Shown here: positions 15,724 to 24,249 of the stretch, piece after piece
Numbering within the stretch: the stretch's first letter is position 1
Layout: each line of letters starts with the position of its first letter
Source of the DNA: CAYFSC01 sp964345695
GTDB taxonomy: Bacteria > Bacteroidota > Rhodothermia > Rhodothermales > Salinibacteraceae
Direction: 5' to 3'
Assembly (NCBI GenBank): GCA_964345695.1
Contig: CAYFSC010000016.1
Location: 1-28,919, forward strand
Length of the DNA stretch: 28,919 bases
The notes under the pieces: model-generated
Told to the model about the DNA's origin: nothing
The model's database searches: none
What the model saw: the letters and a program-made list of their open reading frames with translations, nothing else
Translations under genes and position numbers: made by a program

Positions 15724-16434
15724 ATGAGCACACCGCCTCGCGCCGTTGACTGCCGCATCCTGACCGTTCCGAAGGCGGGCCATCGTGCCGAGGAAAACGA
15801 AGATGCGGCCGCCTGCACCGCCGAAACGTGGCCGGTGCGTGCGGCTGTTGCCGACGGCGCCACGGAAGCGGTCTTTTCGGCGCTCTGGGCCGAGATGCTG
15901 GTCGCGCGGTGTCTGGCGGACGAGGTGGCGACTCCTGCGGCCCTTGAGGATGCACTTCCTGCCTGGCAGGACGATTGGCAGAACCATCCCGCCGTTTCCT
16001 CCCAGGACCTTCCGTGGTACGCCGCGGCAAAAGCAGCCGATGGCGCGCACGCGACGCTGCTGGCGCTCACGCTGCGACCCGCGGGCACATGGCAGTGCAT
16101 CGCCGTAGGCGACTGTGTGATGATGCATCTGCACGACGGTCGGCTGCGGTGTGCCTGGCCGATGGATGATCCTGAAGCGTTCTCGGATCGTCCCGCCCTT
16201 CTGGCCAGCGTGGCCCGCTCGTCGCGGCCGCAGGTGAAGTCGGCTTCTGGCGAGTGGGCGCCCGGCGACGGACTCCTGCTGGCCACCGACGCCGTGGCGG
16301 CCTGGCTCCTCCGCACCGACCCGGCTGCAGCCCTTGCGTGGGATGCAGCCTCGTTTGCCGAGCGAGTTGAGGCTGCGCGGACCCAGGGCCGCCTCCGGAA
16401 CGACGACAGCACCCTCGTTCAAATCCACACGTGA
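15724..16434 (+). CDS. PP2C-family Ser/Thr protein phosphatase (YegK-like)
   Basis: A 236-residue cytoplasmic phosphatase, expected to remove phosphate from Ser/Thr residues using two metal ions. It is compact for PP2C but keeps the acidic metal sites: HRAEENEDAA (Asn25, Glu26, Asp27), AVADGATEAV (Asp44, Gly45), AVGDCVMMHL (Gly129, Asp130), LLATDAVAAW (Asp189) and NDDSTLVQI (Asp227, Asp228). Several motifs are divergent (DGAT instead of DGxGG, TDAV instead of TDGL), which matches the small PP2Cs that accompany TerY-like vWA proteins. The start at 15724 is right after the repeat; frames running upstream pass through N and are not real. It lies between the vWA gene and the kinase gene, 126 bases before the latter. 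Confidence 0.85.
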   Translation: MSTPPRAVDCRILTVPKAGHRAEENEDAAACTAETWPVRAAVADGATEAVFSALWAEMLVARCLADEVATPAALEDALPAWQDDWQNHPAVSSQDLPWYAAAKAADGAHATLLALTLRPAGTWQCIAVGDCVMMHLHDGRLRCAWPMDDPEAFSDRPALLASVARSSRPQVKSASGEWAPGDGLLLATDAVAAWLLRTDPAAALAWDAASFAERVEAARTQGRLRNDDSTLVQIHT

Positions 16435-16560
16435 GTCGCGTCCGATCCTGCCGCGCCTCGACACCGCAGGTCCGTTGATCCGTACGGCACTACGGCGCCC
16501 CACCGGTCGCCGCCGACCTTCCTCTACCCTCTCGCACACGCGTTCGTCTCACCCTCGCCC

Positions 16561-18426
16561 GTGTCGTATCCAACCCCGAGCGATTACCAGGAAGCCTTGC
16601 AGGTGCCGGCCTCGGCGTTTGCCGACCCCGATCTGCAGACGGCCGAGCCGCGAACCAACGTGTTGGGTCTGCCGCAGCCCATCACCGGGGCCTTCGCCGC
16701 TGTCTTTCCGATGACGACCGAGACCGGGCAACGGTACGCCGTAAAGTGTTTTCTGTCGGATGTGCCGGACCAGCGTGCCCGGTACGAGGCCATAGCGGCG
16801 CACCTGGACGCCCATGACCTCGACGCCACCGTGCAGTTTGAGTACCAGCCGGAAGGCGTGCAGGTCGACGGCGAGCGCTATCCCCTTCTCAAGATGGAGT
16901 GGGTGCAGGGCACCACGATCAACCGATTCGTGGATGCGCATCGGGAAAAGCCGGCCGTGCTGGCCCGGCTGGCCCGGCAGTGGGCGACCACGGTGCAAGT
17001 CCTGGAGGACGCCCAGGTTGCGCACGGCGATCTGCAGCATGGCAACATCCTCGTCGTGCGCAGGGACGACGGGCTGCGCATCCGTCTCGTGGACTATGAC
17101 ACGATGTACGTTCCTGCTCTGGAGGGACGGACGGCCGCGGAAGTGGGCCACCGCAACTATCAGCATCCGGACCGCACGGACGCTGATTTTGGGCCGCGGT
17201 TGGACCGGTTTGCTGGGCTGGTCATCTACACGGCCCTGCGCGCCTGTGCCGTTCGGCCTGCTCTCTGGGATCGGTTCGACACGGGCGAGAATCTGCTCTT
17301 CCGCGATGCCGACTTTTACACCCCGGACGCGTCTCCGGTATTCGAGGCGCTGGCGGCCATCGACGATCTGGCACCGCTGCCGCAGGTGCTGCGACGGGCC
17401 TGTTTCGTAGAGCCGGAGGCGGTGCCCGCACTCCAGAGCGTCAAGCAGGGCGACCACTCGCTCGACCGGCTGGCCGTTGCGAGCGGGGCGTTCCAGCGAC
17501 GTCGGCAGGAGGCCAGGGGGCAGGCCCGCGACGGGTTCGCACGCGCCTTTTTGCCGGGGGCTGGGGCCGTGCTGGCAGGCACGGTCGCCATCGCCGCCGT
17601 GGGGACTCTGTGGGCAGCGGGGGCCGGGCTCGGTGCAGCACTGATCGCGGCCGGCTGGGAGGTGGCGCGGCGCTACCGCCAGCTCCCGGTCGTCCGGCGC
17701 CGCCGGCGCCTGCAGCAAGAAATCGACCGCATCACCGACCTCATCGCGGGCCTCCAGCGTCAGATCGAGAGCCTGAAGGCCAAGCGCCAGACCGTGCTCG
17801 ACACCGTCGACGAGCAGCGCGCGGCCCGCCTGCAGGAGCTCCAGGAGGAGGCGCTGTACGACCGGCTCAAGCATCACTTCATCGGCGAGGTGCGCCAGGT
17901 CGAGCACATCACGCACAAGCACGTGGTCCGCCTCAAGTCGGCCAACATCCGGACGGCCTATGAGGCGAAGCCCGAAAACATCGAGGCGATCCGGCGGCTG
18001 AGTGACGAAACCAAAGCCCGCCTCCGAATGTGGCGGGCGGCTCTGGTGAACAAGTACGAGGACGACATCCCCGAGTCGTTGTCTCCGGCCGAGGAGCGCC
18101 GGCTCCAGCGGTATGTGCAGCACCGGGTGGAGGACATTGACGACGAGATCGCGCGCGCCACGGAGAAGGTGGAGGTGCAGCAGGTGGAGCGAGAGCGACT
18201 GCGCGACCGCCGGGACGAACTGCCCAACGTCTCACTGGGTTGGTATCTTCGGTATCTGCTTCGGTTGGCAACGCTCCCCACCCATTCCGATCGGCCTGAA
18301 CCGGCGCTTGGATCCAACGGGACCGATCGGGGGCACGCAGCGGCCGGAGATTCTCTTCCATCGGCACGCCCACCGGTACGAGCAGAGGAGGACGGCCCGT
18401 GGGGGGACGCATCTGCAGACGCGTAG
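16561..18426 (+). CDS. Membrane-anchored Ser/Thr protein kinase with coiled coil and HhH-like segment (YegI-like)
   Basis: A 621-residue protein starting at GTG 16561. The N-terminal kinase domain has YAVKCF (Lys62), the catalytic loop HGDLQHGNILV (His155, Asp157, Asn162) and LVDYDTMYVP as the DFG equivalent (Asp178). The glycine loop is divergent. After about residue 310 comes a hydrophobic region at 331-366, rich in Ala and Gly, able to form one or two membrane spans. An Arg-rich stretch and a coiled coil follow at about 378-435. Then KHVVRLKSANIRTAYEAKPENIEAIRRL at about 453-480 resembles a helix-hairpin-helix, and more helix to about 550. The C-terminal 70 residues look disordered. This order matches kinases of the TerY-P triad such as E. 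coli YegI. It probably phosphorylates the vWA protein or a DNA-associated target. Confidence 0.85.
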   Translation: MSYPTPSDYQEALQVPASAFADPDLQTAEPRTNVLGLPQPITGAFAAVFPMTTETGQRYAVKCFLSDVPDQRARYEAIAAHLDAHDLDATVQFEYQPEGVQVDGERYPLLKMEWVQGTTINRFVDAHREKPAVLARLARQWATTVQVLEDAQVAHGDLQHGNILVVRRDDGLRIRLVDYDTMYVPALEGRTAAEVGHRNYQHPDRTDADFGPRLDRFAGLVIYTALRACAVRPALWDRFDTGENLLFRDADFYTPDASPVFEALAAIDDLAPLPQVLRRACFVEPEAVPALQSVKQGDHSLDRLAVASGAFQRRRQEARGQARDGFARAFLPGAGAVLAGTVAIAAVGTLWAAGAGLGAALIAAGWEVARRYRQLPVVRRRRRLQQEIDRITDLIAGLQRQIESLKAKRQTVLDTVDEQRAARLQELQEEALYDRLKHHFIGEVRQVEHITHKHVVRLKSANIRTAYEAKPENIEAIRRLSDETKARLRMWRAALVNKYEDDIPESLSPAEERRLQRYVQHRVEDIDDEIARATEKVEVQQVERERLRDRRDELPNVSLGWYLRYLLRLATLPTHSDRPEPALGSNGTDRGHAAAGDSLPSARPPVRAEEDGPWGDASADA

Positions 18427-18443
18427 CAAAGCAGAATCGGCGG

Positions 18444-18860
18444 CTACTCGTCCAGGAGATCGTCGATGTCGTCCAGCGTGGTGTCCGACGGATCCTCGGA
18501 AGGGGGATCCTCCTCGTCTTGGCGTACCAGCGCTACAATCGCCTGATGCGGCACGATCAGATACTCGTCGCCCTGGTAGCGGAGTTCGATGGCCTCCTTC
18601 TCTACGAAAAACGCCTGGTCGCCTTCCTCCGCCTGCAGGGGAAGGTACCGCACCGGCGTCTCCGACTGCTTCCAGGATTCGGTCTCAGAATACTCGGGAT
18701 TGGCCGTCAGATATCCGGGACCGGTCTTCACCACGCGACCGTTGCGCAGGTTTTGCTGCCCGGCCACGGTTGCTGGGACAACGAGCCCGGAGCTGGTGCG
18801 CTCCTCGCCCATGATGGGCTTGATGAGAACGCGGTCTCCGACAACAATCAGTTCGGCCAT
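18444..18860 (-). CDS. GroES-like (Cpn10-fold) protein with acidic C-terminal tail
   Basis: A 138-residue protein beginning MAELIVVGDRVLIKPIMGEE. The strand order VGDRVLIKP, TSSGLVVPATVAGQQNLRNGRVVKTGPGY, AFFVEKEAIELRYQGDEYLIVPHQAIVALV matches the Cpn10/GroES fold: the KP element, the mobile-loop region and the closing VxxxDIxA-like strand. It is longer than GroES (about 97 residues), with a central insert (NPEYSETESWKQSETPVRYL) and an acidic tail at 112-138. There is no groEL nearby and no CIRCE repeat upstream, so it is probably not the main co-chaperonin. The ATG at 18860 is preferred over one 12 bases upstream because VGDRV follows at the usual distance. It ends 17 bases from the converging kinase gene. 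Confidence 0.75.
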   Translation of the reverse strand: MAELIVVGDRVLIKPIMGEERTSSGLVVPATVAGQQNLRNGRVVKTGPGYLTANPEYSETESWKQSETPVRYLPLQAEEGDQAFFVEKEAIELRYQGDEYLIVPHQAIVALVRQDEEDPPSEDPSDTTLDDIDDLLDE

Positions 18861-19011
18861 AGCAGGAGGCATTCTGGGCGTTCGTCGTAATGCGAGGCAC
18901 GGCAAACGCAGCGGGATCCTTACGGATTCAAGACGGCGTCCATCTCCATAGAAAGCACATTCGACGGGAGACCCCGGCGCGGAGACGGCGAAAAAGAAAG
19001 GAGGGGGCGTT

Positions 19012-19031
19012 CTTGCAGAATCCTTGCAGAA
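19012..19031 (+). repeat. Short tandem duplication, 11-nt period
   Basis: CTTGCAGAA at 19012-19020 and again at 19023-19031, separated by TC. It lies just outside the stop of the small - strand ORF at 19039-19131. Confidence 0.55.
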
Positions 19032-19038
19032 GGCGACC

Positions 19039-19131
19039 CTACAGAACACGAAGAACGATCACGACGACGAGGCTTACCAGCCCGGCAGCAATGGCCATCA
19101 GCCGAATCATGCGGTCAACCGGATTTTCCAT
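19039..19131 (-). CDS. Possible 30-residue single-span membrane peptide
   Basis: An ATG at 19131 opens a frame of 30 codons with stop TAG. The peptide starts MENPVDRMIRLMAIAAG and continues LVSLVVVIVLRVL, a charged N-terminus and one hydrophobic span of about 20 residues. It lies alone in a 438-base region between the GroES-like gene and the flavoprotein gene. An AT-rich block is upstream. The composition is what a true membrane miniprotein would show, but at this length chance is possible and no family is recognised. Confidence 0.4.
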   Translation of the reverse strand: MENPVDRMIRLMAIAAGLVSLVVVIVLRVL

Positions 19132-19173
19132 TGAGCGAGGAAGGACGGGCGTTTCGGTGGGAGTGGGGAGGCA

Positions 19174-19250
19174 AGAGACAATACCATACTATGAAATTTT
19201 GCTGTGGAACCGAAGCCGGTCGGCCTAACTTACCGAAAAGGTAATATTCC
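19174..19250 (-). promoter_or_regulatory. AT-rich promoter-like block upstream of the small ORF
   Basis: This is the most AT-rich stretch in the neighbourhood. On the - strand it contains TATTACCTTTTC, similar to the TAnnTTTG element, a small inverted repeat TTACC-TTTTC-GGTAA (19230-19244), and TATGGTATTG near 19180. A precise promoter cannot be fixed. Confidence 0.25.
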
Positions 19251-19278
19251 GCCGAAGCGCCGCGCGTCTTCGCCGCGG
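19249..19278 (-). terminator. Likely terminator of the amidohydrolase-flavoprotein unit
   Basis: On the - strand an imperfect stem (CCGCGGCGAAG with CTTCGGCGG, one 2-nt bulge) begins 20 bases after the flavoprotein stop and is followed by AATATTACCTTTT, an AT-rich run. Position and following sequence suit a Rho-independent terminator. Confidence 0.4.
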
Positions 19279-19298
19279 AGAGGGGCAGCGGGCCAGCC

Positions 19299-20516
19299 CT
19301 ACGGCTCCTGACGGGCGCGTGCGACTGTGGCTCGAGCCCGGGTTTGCAGCAAGCGCAGCAAGGAGACGTCGGGGCCGGAGAGGGACAGGGGCGTACCGCC
19401 GTCCAGATCGTGCATCTGCAGGTGGCGGGCGACCTTGACCGCGCAGCTCCAGGACAGGGTGACGCCGGCGCCGCCGTGTCCGTAGTTGTGCACCACCAGT
19501 CGATCATCGATCTCCGAGGTATCGAGACGCACACCCTCGCCGTCGAGGTCGCGAGCAAATCGGTAGCCGACCGTGGCGCGCATCGACTGCTGGGTGACGT
19601 CGATACCGAGGAGGAGGTCCAGAATGGCGGCATTCTCCCGCACGATGGGGGCCGGCACGTCCTGCCCGCCGATGGACATTGTGTCGCAGGCGAGGGGCTC
19701 GCCTGTCCAGCGGTCCTCGTCGTCCAGCGACCCGGGGCGTTTGCTTCCCCCGAGGAGCCAGCTGTCGGTGCGCGGATACACGTAAAGGCCGCCGGGGTCG
19801 CCGTACGGAGTCGGGTAAGCGTCGAAGCTCGGGACGTAGTTGTACGACACCATCTCGCCCTCGTGCAGCAGGGGACCGGGCGGCGTGACGTGCACGAGGG
19901 TGCCCTTCAGGAAGGAGTGCGGCCGGTCGTCCTCGAACAGCGACGGCCCGCCGGCACCGAGGGCGTTGACGAAGGCATCTTCGGGGAGCGTCTTCAGGTC
20001 CTCCTGCGAGAGGTCCCGCTCCTCAATCTGGCCGCCGGCGGTTTCGTAGAGCGCAAAGAGGCGCGCAAGATACGTCGGGGTTTCGGCGAAGTAGCAGCGG
20101 AAGCGCCAGCCGAAGACGGCGTCGGCGCCAGGGCGTCGCGGAATGCCGTCTGCTGCCGTCCCTTCATCCGGGAGCCGTTCAAAGTCGTGGGTCGACGCGG
20201 TGTAGGGCGGGGGCGGGGTCGGCGTTTCGAAGAGTTCGTAGTGACGCTGCAGCCGAACGCCGCACGAGCCGCCTTGCCGCAGAATCTCGAAGAAGGACTG
20301 CGCGAGCGCGAGGTGGTGAGCGGGGTCCTCAACGGTCACCGTATGCGGGATGATGGACGCGGCCGGGTAGAGGCTCGCAAACGTCGGCACGGGCTCCCCG
20401 CGTGCGGCATCGGCGCGGCGTCGGGTGTAAATGCAGGTTCCGTACCCGAGGAGCTGCAGGAGCAGGCCGGTTGTTACGCCATTCACGCCCCCTCCAAGGA
20501 TTCCAACAGAAGCCAT
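19299..20516 (-). CDS. FAD-dependent oxidoreductase, D-amino-acid oxidase-like
   Basis: A 405-residue flavoprotein. ASVGILGGGVNGVTTGLLL at the N-terminus is the FAD dinucleotide fold (Gly8, Gly10, Gly13). VNALGAGG at 183-190 fits the second FAD contact. Near the end HNYGHGGAGVTLSWSCA (343-359) closely resembles the eukaryotic-type D-amino-acid oxidase signature, and MRATVGYRFARD (312-323) corresponds to the substrate-binding Arg region. Such enzymes oxidise D-amino acids to keto acids, ammonia and peroxide; D-aspartate oxidase is a near alternative. There is no signal peptide apart from the FAD strand, so it is cytoplasmic. It lies 56 bases downstream of an M20 amidohydrolase on the same strand, probably one transcript. 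Exact substrate is unknown. Confidence 0.8.
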   Translation of the reverse strand: MASVGILGGGVNGVTTGLLLQLLGYGTCIYTRRRADAARGEPVPTFASLYPAASIIPHTVTVEDPAHHLALAQSFFEILRQGGSCGVRLQRHYELFETPTPPPPYTASTHDFERLPDEGTAADGIPRRPGADAVFGWRFRCYFAETPTYLARLFALYETAGGQIEERDLSQEDLKTLPEDAFVNALGAGGPSLFEDDRPHSFLKGTLVHVTPPGPLLHEGEMVSYNYVPSFDAYPTPYGDPGGLYVYPRTDSWLLGGSKRPGSLDDEDRWTGEPLACDTMSIGGQDVPAPIVRENAAILDLLLGIDVTQQSMRATVGYRFARDLDGEGVRLDTSEIDDRLVVHNYGHGGAGVTLSWSCAVKVARHLQMHDLDGGTPLSLSGPDVSLLRLLQTRARATVARARQEP

Positions 20517-20572
20517 GCTGTCGACGCGTTATCCCAAGAGAAAAGCCACAGAGAAGGATCTCGACCGCCGCG

Positions 20573-21871
20573 TCATCCAGACATTGAGGAGGGCAATCCA
20601 TTGGGGGGCCGGAAGGCTGATCGCGTGGGGGAGGCGTCCTCCGCGACGTTGTCCTTAAGGTGATTGACAAGGACGCGCGCCATGAGCCGGGCGGTTGGGG
20701 CGAGCGGGGCCTCGTCGATGTTGAACCGGTGATGATGAAGCGGAAACCTCGTCTCGGGCGTCGACCCGGTGCCCATCCGGATGAAGGCGCCGGGCACTTG
20801 CTGCAGGTAATAGGCAAAGTCCTCGCCGCCCATGCTGGACTGCGGAATCCGGTAGATCGCCTTCTCGCCGAACACCTCCTGAATGGTGCGCTCGACGTTT
20901 TGGGTGATGGTCGGGTCGTTGACAACGGGCGGGGCCCCGTCTTCGATGTCGAGGGTGACCTCCGCTCCGTAGAGCTCGCCCAGCCGCTGGGCCGTCTGGC
21001 GCATGTGCCGCCGGATCGTCCGACGGTCGTCCGGATTGATCGTGCGAAGCGTGCCGCCGAACGAGACGGTTTCGGGAATAACGTTGTGTGTCTCGCTGCC
21101 GTCGAGCGTGCAAACCGTGAGGACCGCCGCGTTGCGCGCATCGGTGACGCGGCCGGCGAGCTGGTAAAACTGGGACATGATCTGGTTGGCGATCCAGACC
21201 GTGTCGACGCCTTCATGCGGCCGTGCCGAGTGGCCAGTGCCCTCCTGCTGGACGTGCACGTCGAACCGGTCCGACGAAGCGGTGACCGGTCCCACGATCA
21301 GTCCGTACCGGCCCACTTCCAGGGTCGGATCGACGTGGATGGCGTACACCGCATCGAGCCCGTCGAGCACACCAGAGCGAATCATGAGCGGCGCGCCACT
21401 GGGCAAGCCCTCTTCGTTGGGCTGAAAGAAGACGCGGACCGTGCCATGAATGGCGTCACGATGCTCGTCGAGGAGCAGCGCGACGCCCACCGCGACGGCC
21501 GTGTGTGCATCGTGCCCACAGAGGTGCGCTACGTCGGGGGACTGCGACCGGTACGGCACGTGCTTGCGGTCCTGGGCTGGCAGCGCGTCGATGTCGGCGC
21601 GGTACCCGACCTTCCGACCGGGATGATCGCCCTCGATGTCCACGTACAGCCCCGTGCCTGCGACCGGGCCGTGTACCTCCAGCCCGTAGCCTTCTAACGT
21701 CTTGCGGATAAAGCGCGACGTCTTGTGCTCCTTCATCCCCACTTCGGGGTGCATGTGGAGATGCCGACGTACCGCCACGATTAGCCGCTTAAGCGTAGCC
21801 TCGTCGTCGACGACGTCAGCGACGCGATCCGGAAGGTGAGCGATGTCGACAGGCGATAAGTTGGAGGACAT
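20573..21871 (-). CDS. M20D-family amidohydrolase / aminoacylase-like peptidase
   Basis: A 432-residue metal-dependent hydrolase that should cleave an acyl group from an amino acid (hippurate, N-acyl or indole-3-acetyl type). RRHLHMHPEVGMKEHKTS (35-52) is the family's N-terminal signature. Metal ligands are in HLCGHDAHT (Cys118, His120), FFQPNEEG (Glu153/Glu154), YAIHVDP (His179) and FPLHHHRFNIDE (His near 402). The dimerisation domain is present (GTGHSARPHEGVDT; THNVIPETVSFGGT). Length is normal. No export signal is seen. The flavoprotein gene follows closely, so the pair could release a free amino acid and then oxidise it; this is inference. Confidence 0.88.
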   Translation of the reverse strand: MSSNLSPVDIAHLPDRVADVVDDEATLKRLIVAVRRHLHMHPEVGMKEHKTSRFIRKTLEGYGLEVHGPVAGTGLYVDIEGDHPGRKVGYRADIDALPAQDRKHVPYRSQSPDVAHLCGHDAHTAVAVGVALLLDEHRDAIHGTVRVFFQPNEEGLPSGAPLMIRSGVLDGLDAVYAIHVDPTLEVGRYGLIVGPVTASSDRFDVHVQQEGTGHSARPHEGVDTVWIANQIMSQFYQLAGRVTDARNAAVLTVCTLDGSETHNVIPETVSFGGTLRTINPDDRRTIRRHMRQTAQRLGELYGAEVTLDIEDGAPPVVNDPTITQNVERTIQEVFGEKAIYRIPQSSMGGEDFAYYLQQVPGAFIRMGTGSTPETRFPLHHHRFNIDEAPLAPTARLMARVLVNHLKDNVAEDASPTRSAFRPPNGLPSSMSG

Positions 21872-21975
21872 ACGTGGGGGAAGGTCGTCTCGTTTGGAAT
21901 ATCAACCTCACAGTACCCCAATTCTACGAGCACAGGCGACGTGAGGTTCACTACGGCAGCCGGTACAACTCAGTG

Positions 21976-24135
21976 TCAGGCGAGACCATACCGCTTGCGC
22001 AGCGTCCACTCGGCCGCCAGCAGGAGCAGGATGGCGGCCAGGAAGAGCCACGTACGCCACAGCTCGGTTTCGGTCGACTCCTCGACCACCTGGGGCTGGA
22101 AGGAGGCCGCCTGCCGGGCGGATTGCAGCAGGGCGTCGAGGGTGGACGGCGTGTGCGCCGTTCCGCCGGACCGCTGGGCGATCTGCTCCATGAGGGCGCG
22201 GTCGGCTGTGGTTTCGCGGTATTCCATCGTAAGCTCGCCGACCGAAAACTGCCCTTGATCCTGGCCCAGCGACGCGCCCTGGCGGGAGCCCGTCGCCGTG
22301 TAGGCGTAGGTGCCCTTTGGCAGCACCCCCACGTCGAGCTCGTACTGTCCGTTGCCTACCGGCTCCATGGTGTATGGGTATTCGGTGCCGTCGGGGGCCG
22401 TCACCGTGACCTCCACCGATGCGTCGTTCACCGGCGTGCTGCTCTCGTCGTACACCTGGCCCGAGAACTCAACCCGTTCACCGCCGCCAAACGTGGACTC
22501 GGCGGGGCGCACGCGCACGGGCTGATCGGCTTCGCGCGCGGCCAGCCAGCGGACGAGGTTCGAAACCATCGTCGGCCATAGGGGCTGGGCGGATTCGAGA
22601 TCCGCCGGGAGATTCACCCAGCGCCACATCCCGGTGCCCAGAAAAGCTGCACTGCGTGTTCCGGCCCGGCGGCGCACCACCAGCAGGGGAGACTCCAGAT
22701 CCACGTTCTGCACGGTGGCCGTGCCGAGGACCGTGGCGTCGGGCGTGGCCGCCCATCGGCTGTCACTCACGTCGAGCGGGGGGAGCCGATCGAACAGGTC
22801 GAGCGACGCATCGTCGATTTGCAGGACAGGATGCTGCCGCTGCGCCTCGGCCGGGGAGAAGGCAGCCTGGGAAAATCCGGAACGATACTGCTCGAGGGTA
22901 ACGGGCAGCTGGGCACCCAGCGTCTGATCCAGTTGGGAAAGGTCGGTGCGGCGGCCAAGCAGGAAGAGGAGGGGAACGTCCTCATTCGTGACGGCGTCTG
23001 CGATTTGCTGAAGGTGCTGCGACTTTGCGGCCGGTCCGGGATAGCCGGCCAGTACAATCACATCGAATGGGGAGAGGTCCTCGGGCATGGATCCCTCGTA
23101 AAAGCCGCCGCCCTGCTGCGAGATTCGGGCGGTCACGTCCAGGTCGGTGTCGCGCGCCAGCAGCCGACGCACACTGGCCGTGCTCGGGGAGGGGCCACCG
23201 CCCAGAAGCAGCACCGAGCGCTTGCTTTCCAGCACGCGCACCGTGACGGTCCGCGTGTTGTTGCGGTACGTGGCCTCGTTGTCGAGTTCAGTGACGGTGA
23301 CAGTGAACTGCTGCAGGCCGGCCTCGGTGGGGGTGGCCGTGAGCTCGACCGGCACCTCGGCGGTGCCGGTGGGCAGCGTCAGGTCCTGAGCGTCCAGGCG
23401 TTCCCCGTCGCGGAGCAACGACACCGTGACGCGCTCTCCCGCCGCATCCTGCACGCGAAGACCGACGCGCACTGGCAGCTCTGTATCGACGTAGGCCAGA
23501 TCGTTGGTGTTCACACGGCGGATTTGGAGATCCCGCGCTCGCGTGGTGTCGCCGAGCGTGACGGTGTGGATGGGCACCGGGTAGCGGTCGGCCACGTACA
23601 GCGGATTGCGACCGGTGTTGTAACGCCCGTCGGAGAGCAGTGCCACGCCCTGTAGGTTATCATTCTGCAGGTCCTGGCGTACGCTTTGGAGGGCCGCGGC
23701 AATGTTCGTGCGGGGCCCCGACAGTTGCACCGAGTCGACCGAGCCGCCGAGGCTCCGGGTCTCTTGATCGAAGGCGAAAAGGCGCACCTCGCCGTTTTCT
23801 GCCTGCGACCGGATCTGTTCGGCAGCTGCGCGCACGGCGGTCGATGCCGTCTCGCCCTCGTCCTCACCGCCCATGGTGACGCGCAGACTCTCGCTGTCGT
23901 CCACGAGCACGGCCAGGATCGGGGGGCGCTCGATCCGGTCGATCTGCCGCGCGACGGGCTCGATCAGCAGAAAGCAGAGCAGGGCCAGTGCCGCGAAGCG
24001 GAGGGTGCCCAGCACCCCCCGGAGGCCGGGGGACAGCGAGGGAATGGTCTCCCGGTAGGTCCAGTAGGTCAGCCCCCCAGCAACAAGCAGACTGACGACA
24101 AGAAGCCACGGGCTGTATCCGAACGAAAAGGCCAT
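21976..24135 (-). CDS. Membrane protein with vWA-like domain (BatA-like)
   Basis: A 719-residue protein from the ATG at 24135 (a frame extension to 24174 is Arg-rich and unlikely). Two membrane spans lie at 9-26 and 44-62, then PILAVLVDDSESLRV starts a vWA-like domain whose DDSES (79-83) fits the metal site, and GVALLSDGRYNTG follows. The middle part has immunoglobulin-like beta segments (VRVGLRVQDAAGERVTVSLL; VPVELTATPTEAGLQQFTVTV) and an amidotransferase-like Rossmann region (SVLLLGGGPSPSTASVRRLL, FDVIVLAGYPG). Another beta module comes near 600, and a C-terminal span ELWRTWLFLAAILLLLAAEW ends the protein. Large proteins like this are common in Bacteroidota, often in AAA-ATPase/DUF58/Bat clusters; none of those partners is here. 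Most of it should face the periplasm. Function unknown. Confidence 0.72.
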   Translation of the reverse strand: MAFSFGYSPWLLVVSLLVAGGLTYWTYRETIPSLSPGLRGVLGTLRFAALALLCFLLIEPVARQIDRIERPPILAVLVDDSESLRVTMGGEDEGETASTAVRAAAEQIRSQAENGEVRLFAFDQETRSLGGSVDSVQLSGPRTNIAAALQSVRQDLQNDNLQGVALLSDGRYNTGRNPLYVADRYPVPIHTVTLGDTTRARDLQIRRVNTNDLAYVDTELPVRVGLRVQDAAGERVTVSLLRDGERLDAQDLTLPTGTAEVPVELTATPTEAGLQQFTVTVTELDNEATYRNNTRTVTVRVLESKRSVLLLGGGPSPSTASVRRLLARDTDLDVTARISQQGGGFYEGSMPEDLSPFDVIVLAGYPGPAAKSQHLQQIADAVTNEDVPLLFLLGRRTDLSQLDQTLGAQLPVTLEQYRSGFSQAAFSPAEAQRQHPVLQIDDASLDLFDRLPPLDVSDSRWAATPDATVLGTATVQNVDLESPLLVVRRRAGTRSAAFLGTGMWRWVNLPADLESAQPLWPTMVSNLVRWLAAREADQPVRVRPAESTFGGGERVEFSGQVYDESSTPVNDASVEVTVTAPDGTEYPYTMEPVGNGQYELDVGVLPKGTYAYTATGSRQGASLGQDQGQFSVGELTMEYRETTADRALMEQIAQRSGGTAHTPSTLDALLQSARQAASFQPQVVEESTETELWRTWLFLAAILLLLAAEWTLRKRYGLA

Positions 24136-24249
24136 GCGAAGCAAACAAGTGCGTGCAAGAAGCGAAGCGTACACAAACGTCGCGCCGCGGCCCGTCGTTC
24201 GCAGCGCGGTGCGTGGCCGGAGGCGGGCAAGGGCACCCGGGCGGAATGT

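Noticed and set aside
15381..16539. - strand frames through the gap, with repeated WDRTRGTE-like peptides
   Set aside because: They contain unknown residues from the N run and are antisense to the vWA and PP2C genes. The repeated peptide is just the 14-nt repeat read in translation.
18861..19038. CIRCE-type heat-shock operator upstream of the GroES-like gene
   Set aside because: No inverted repeat similar to the CIRCE element was found in this stretch.
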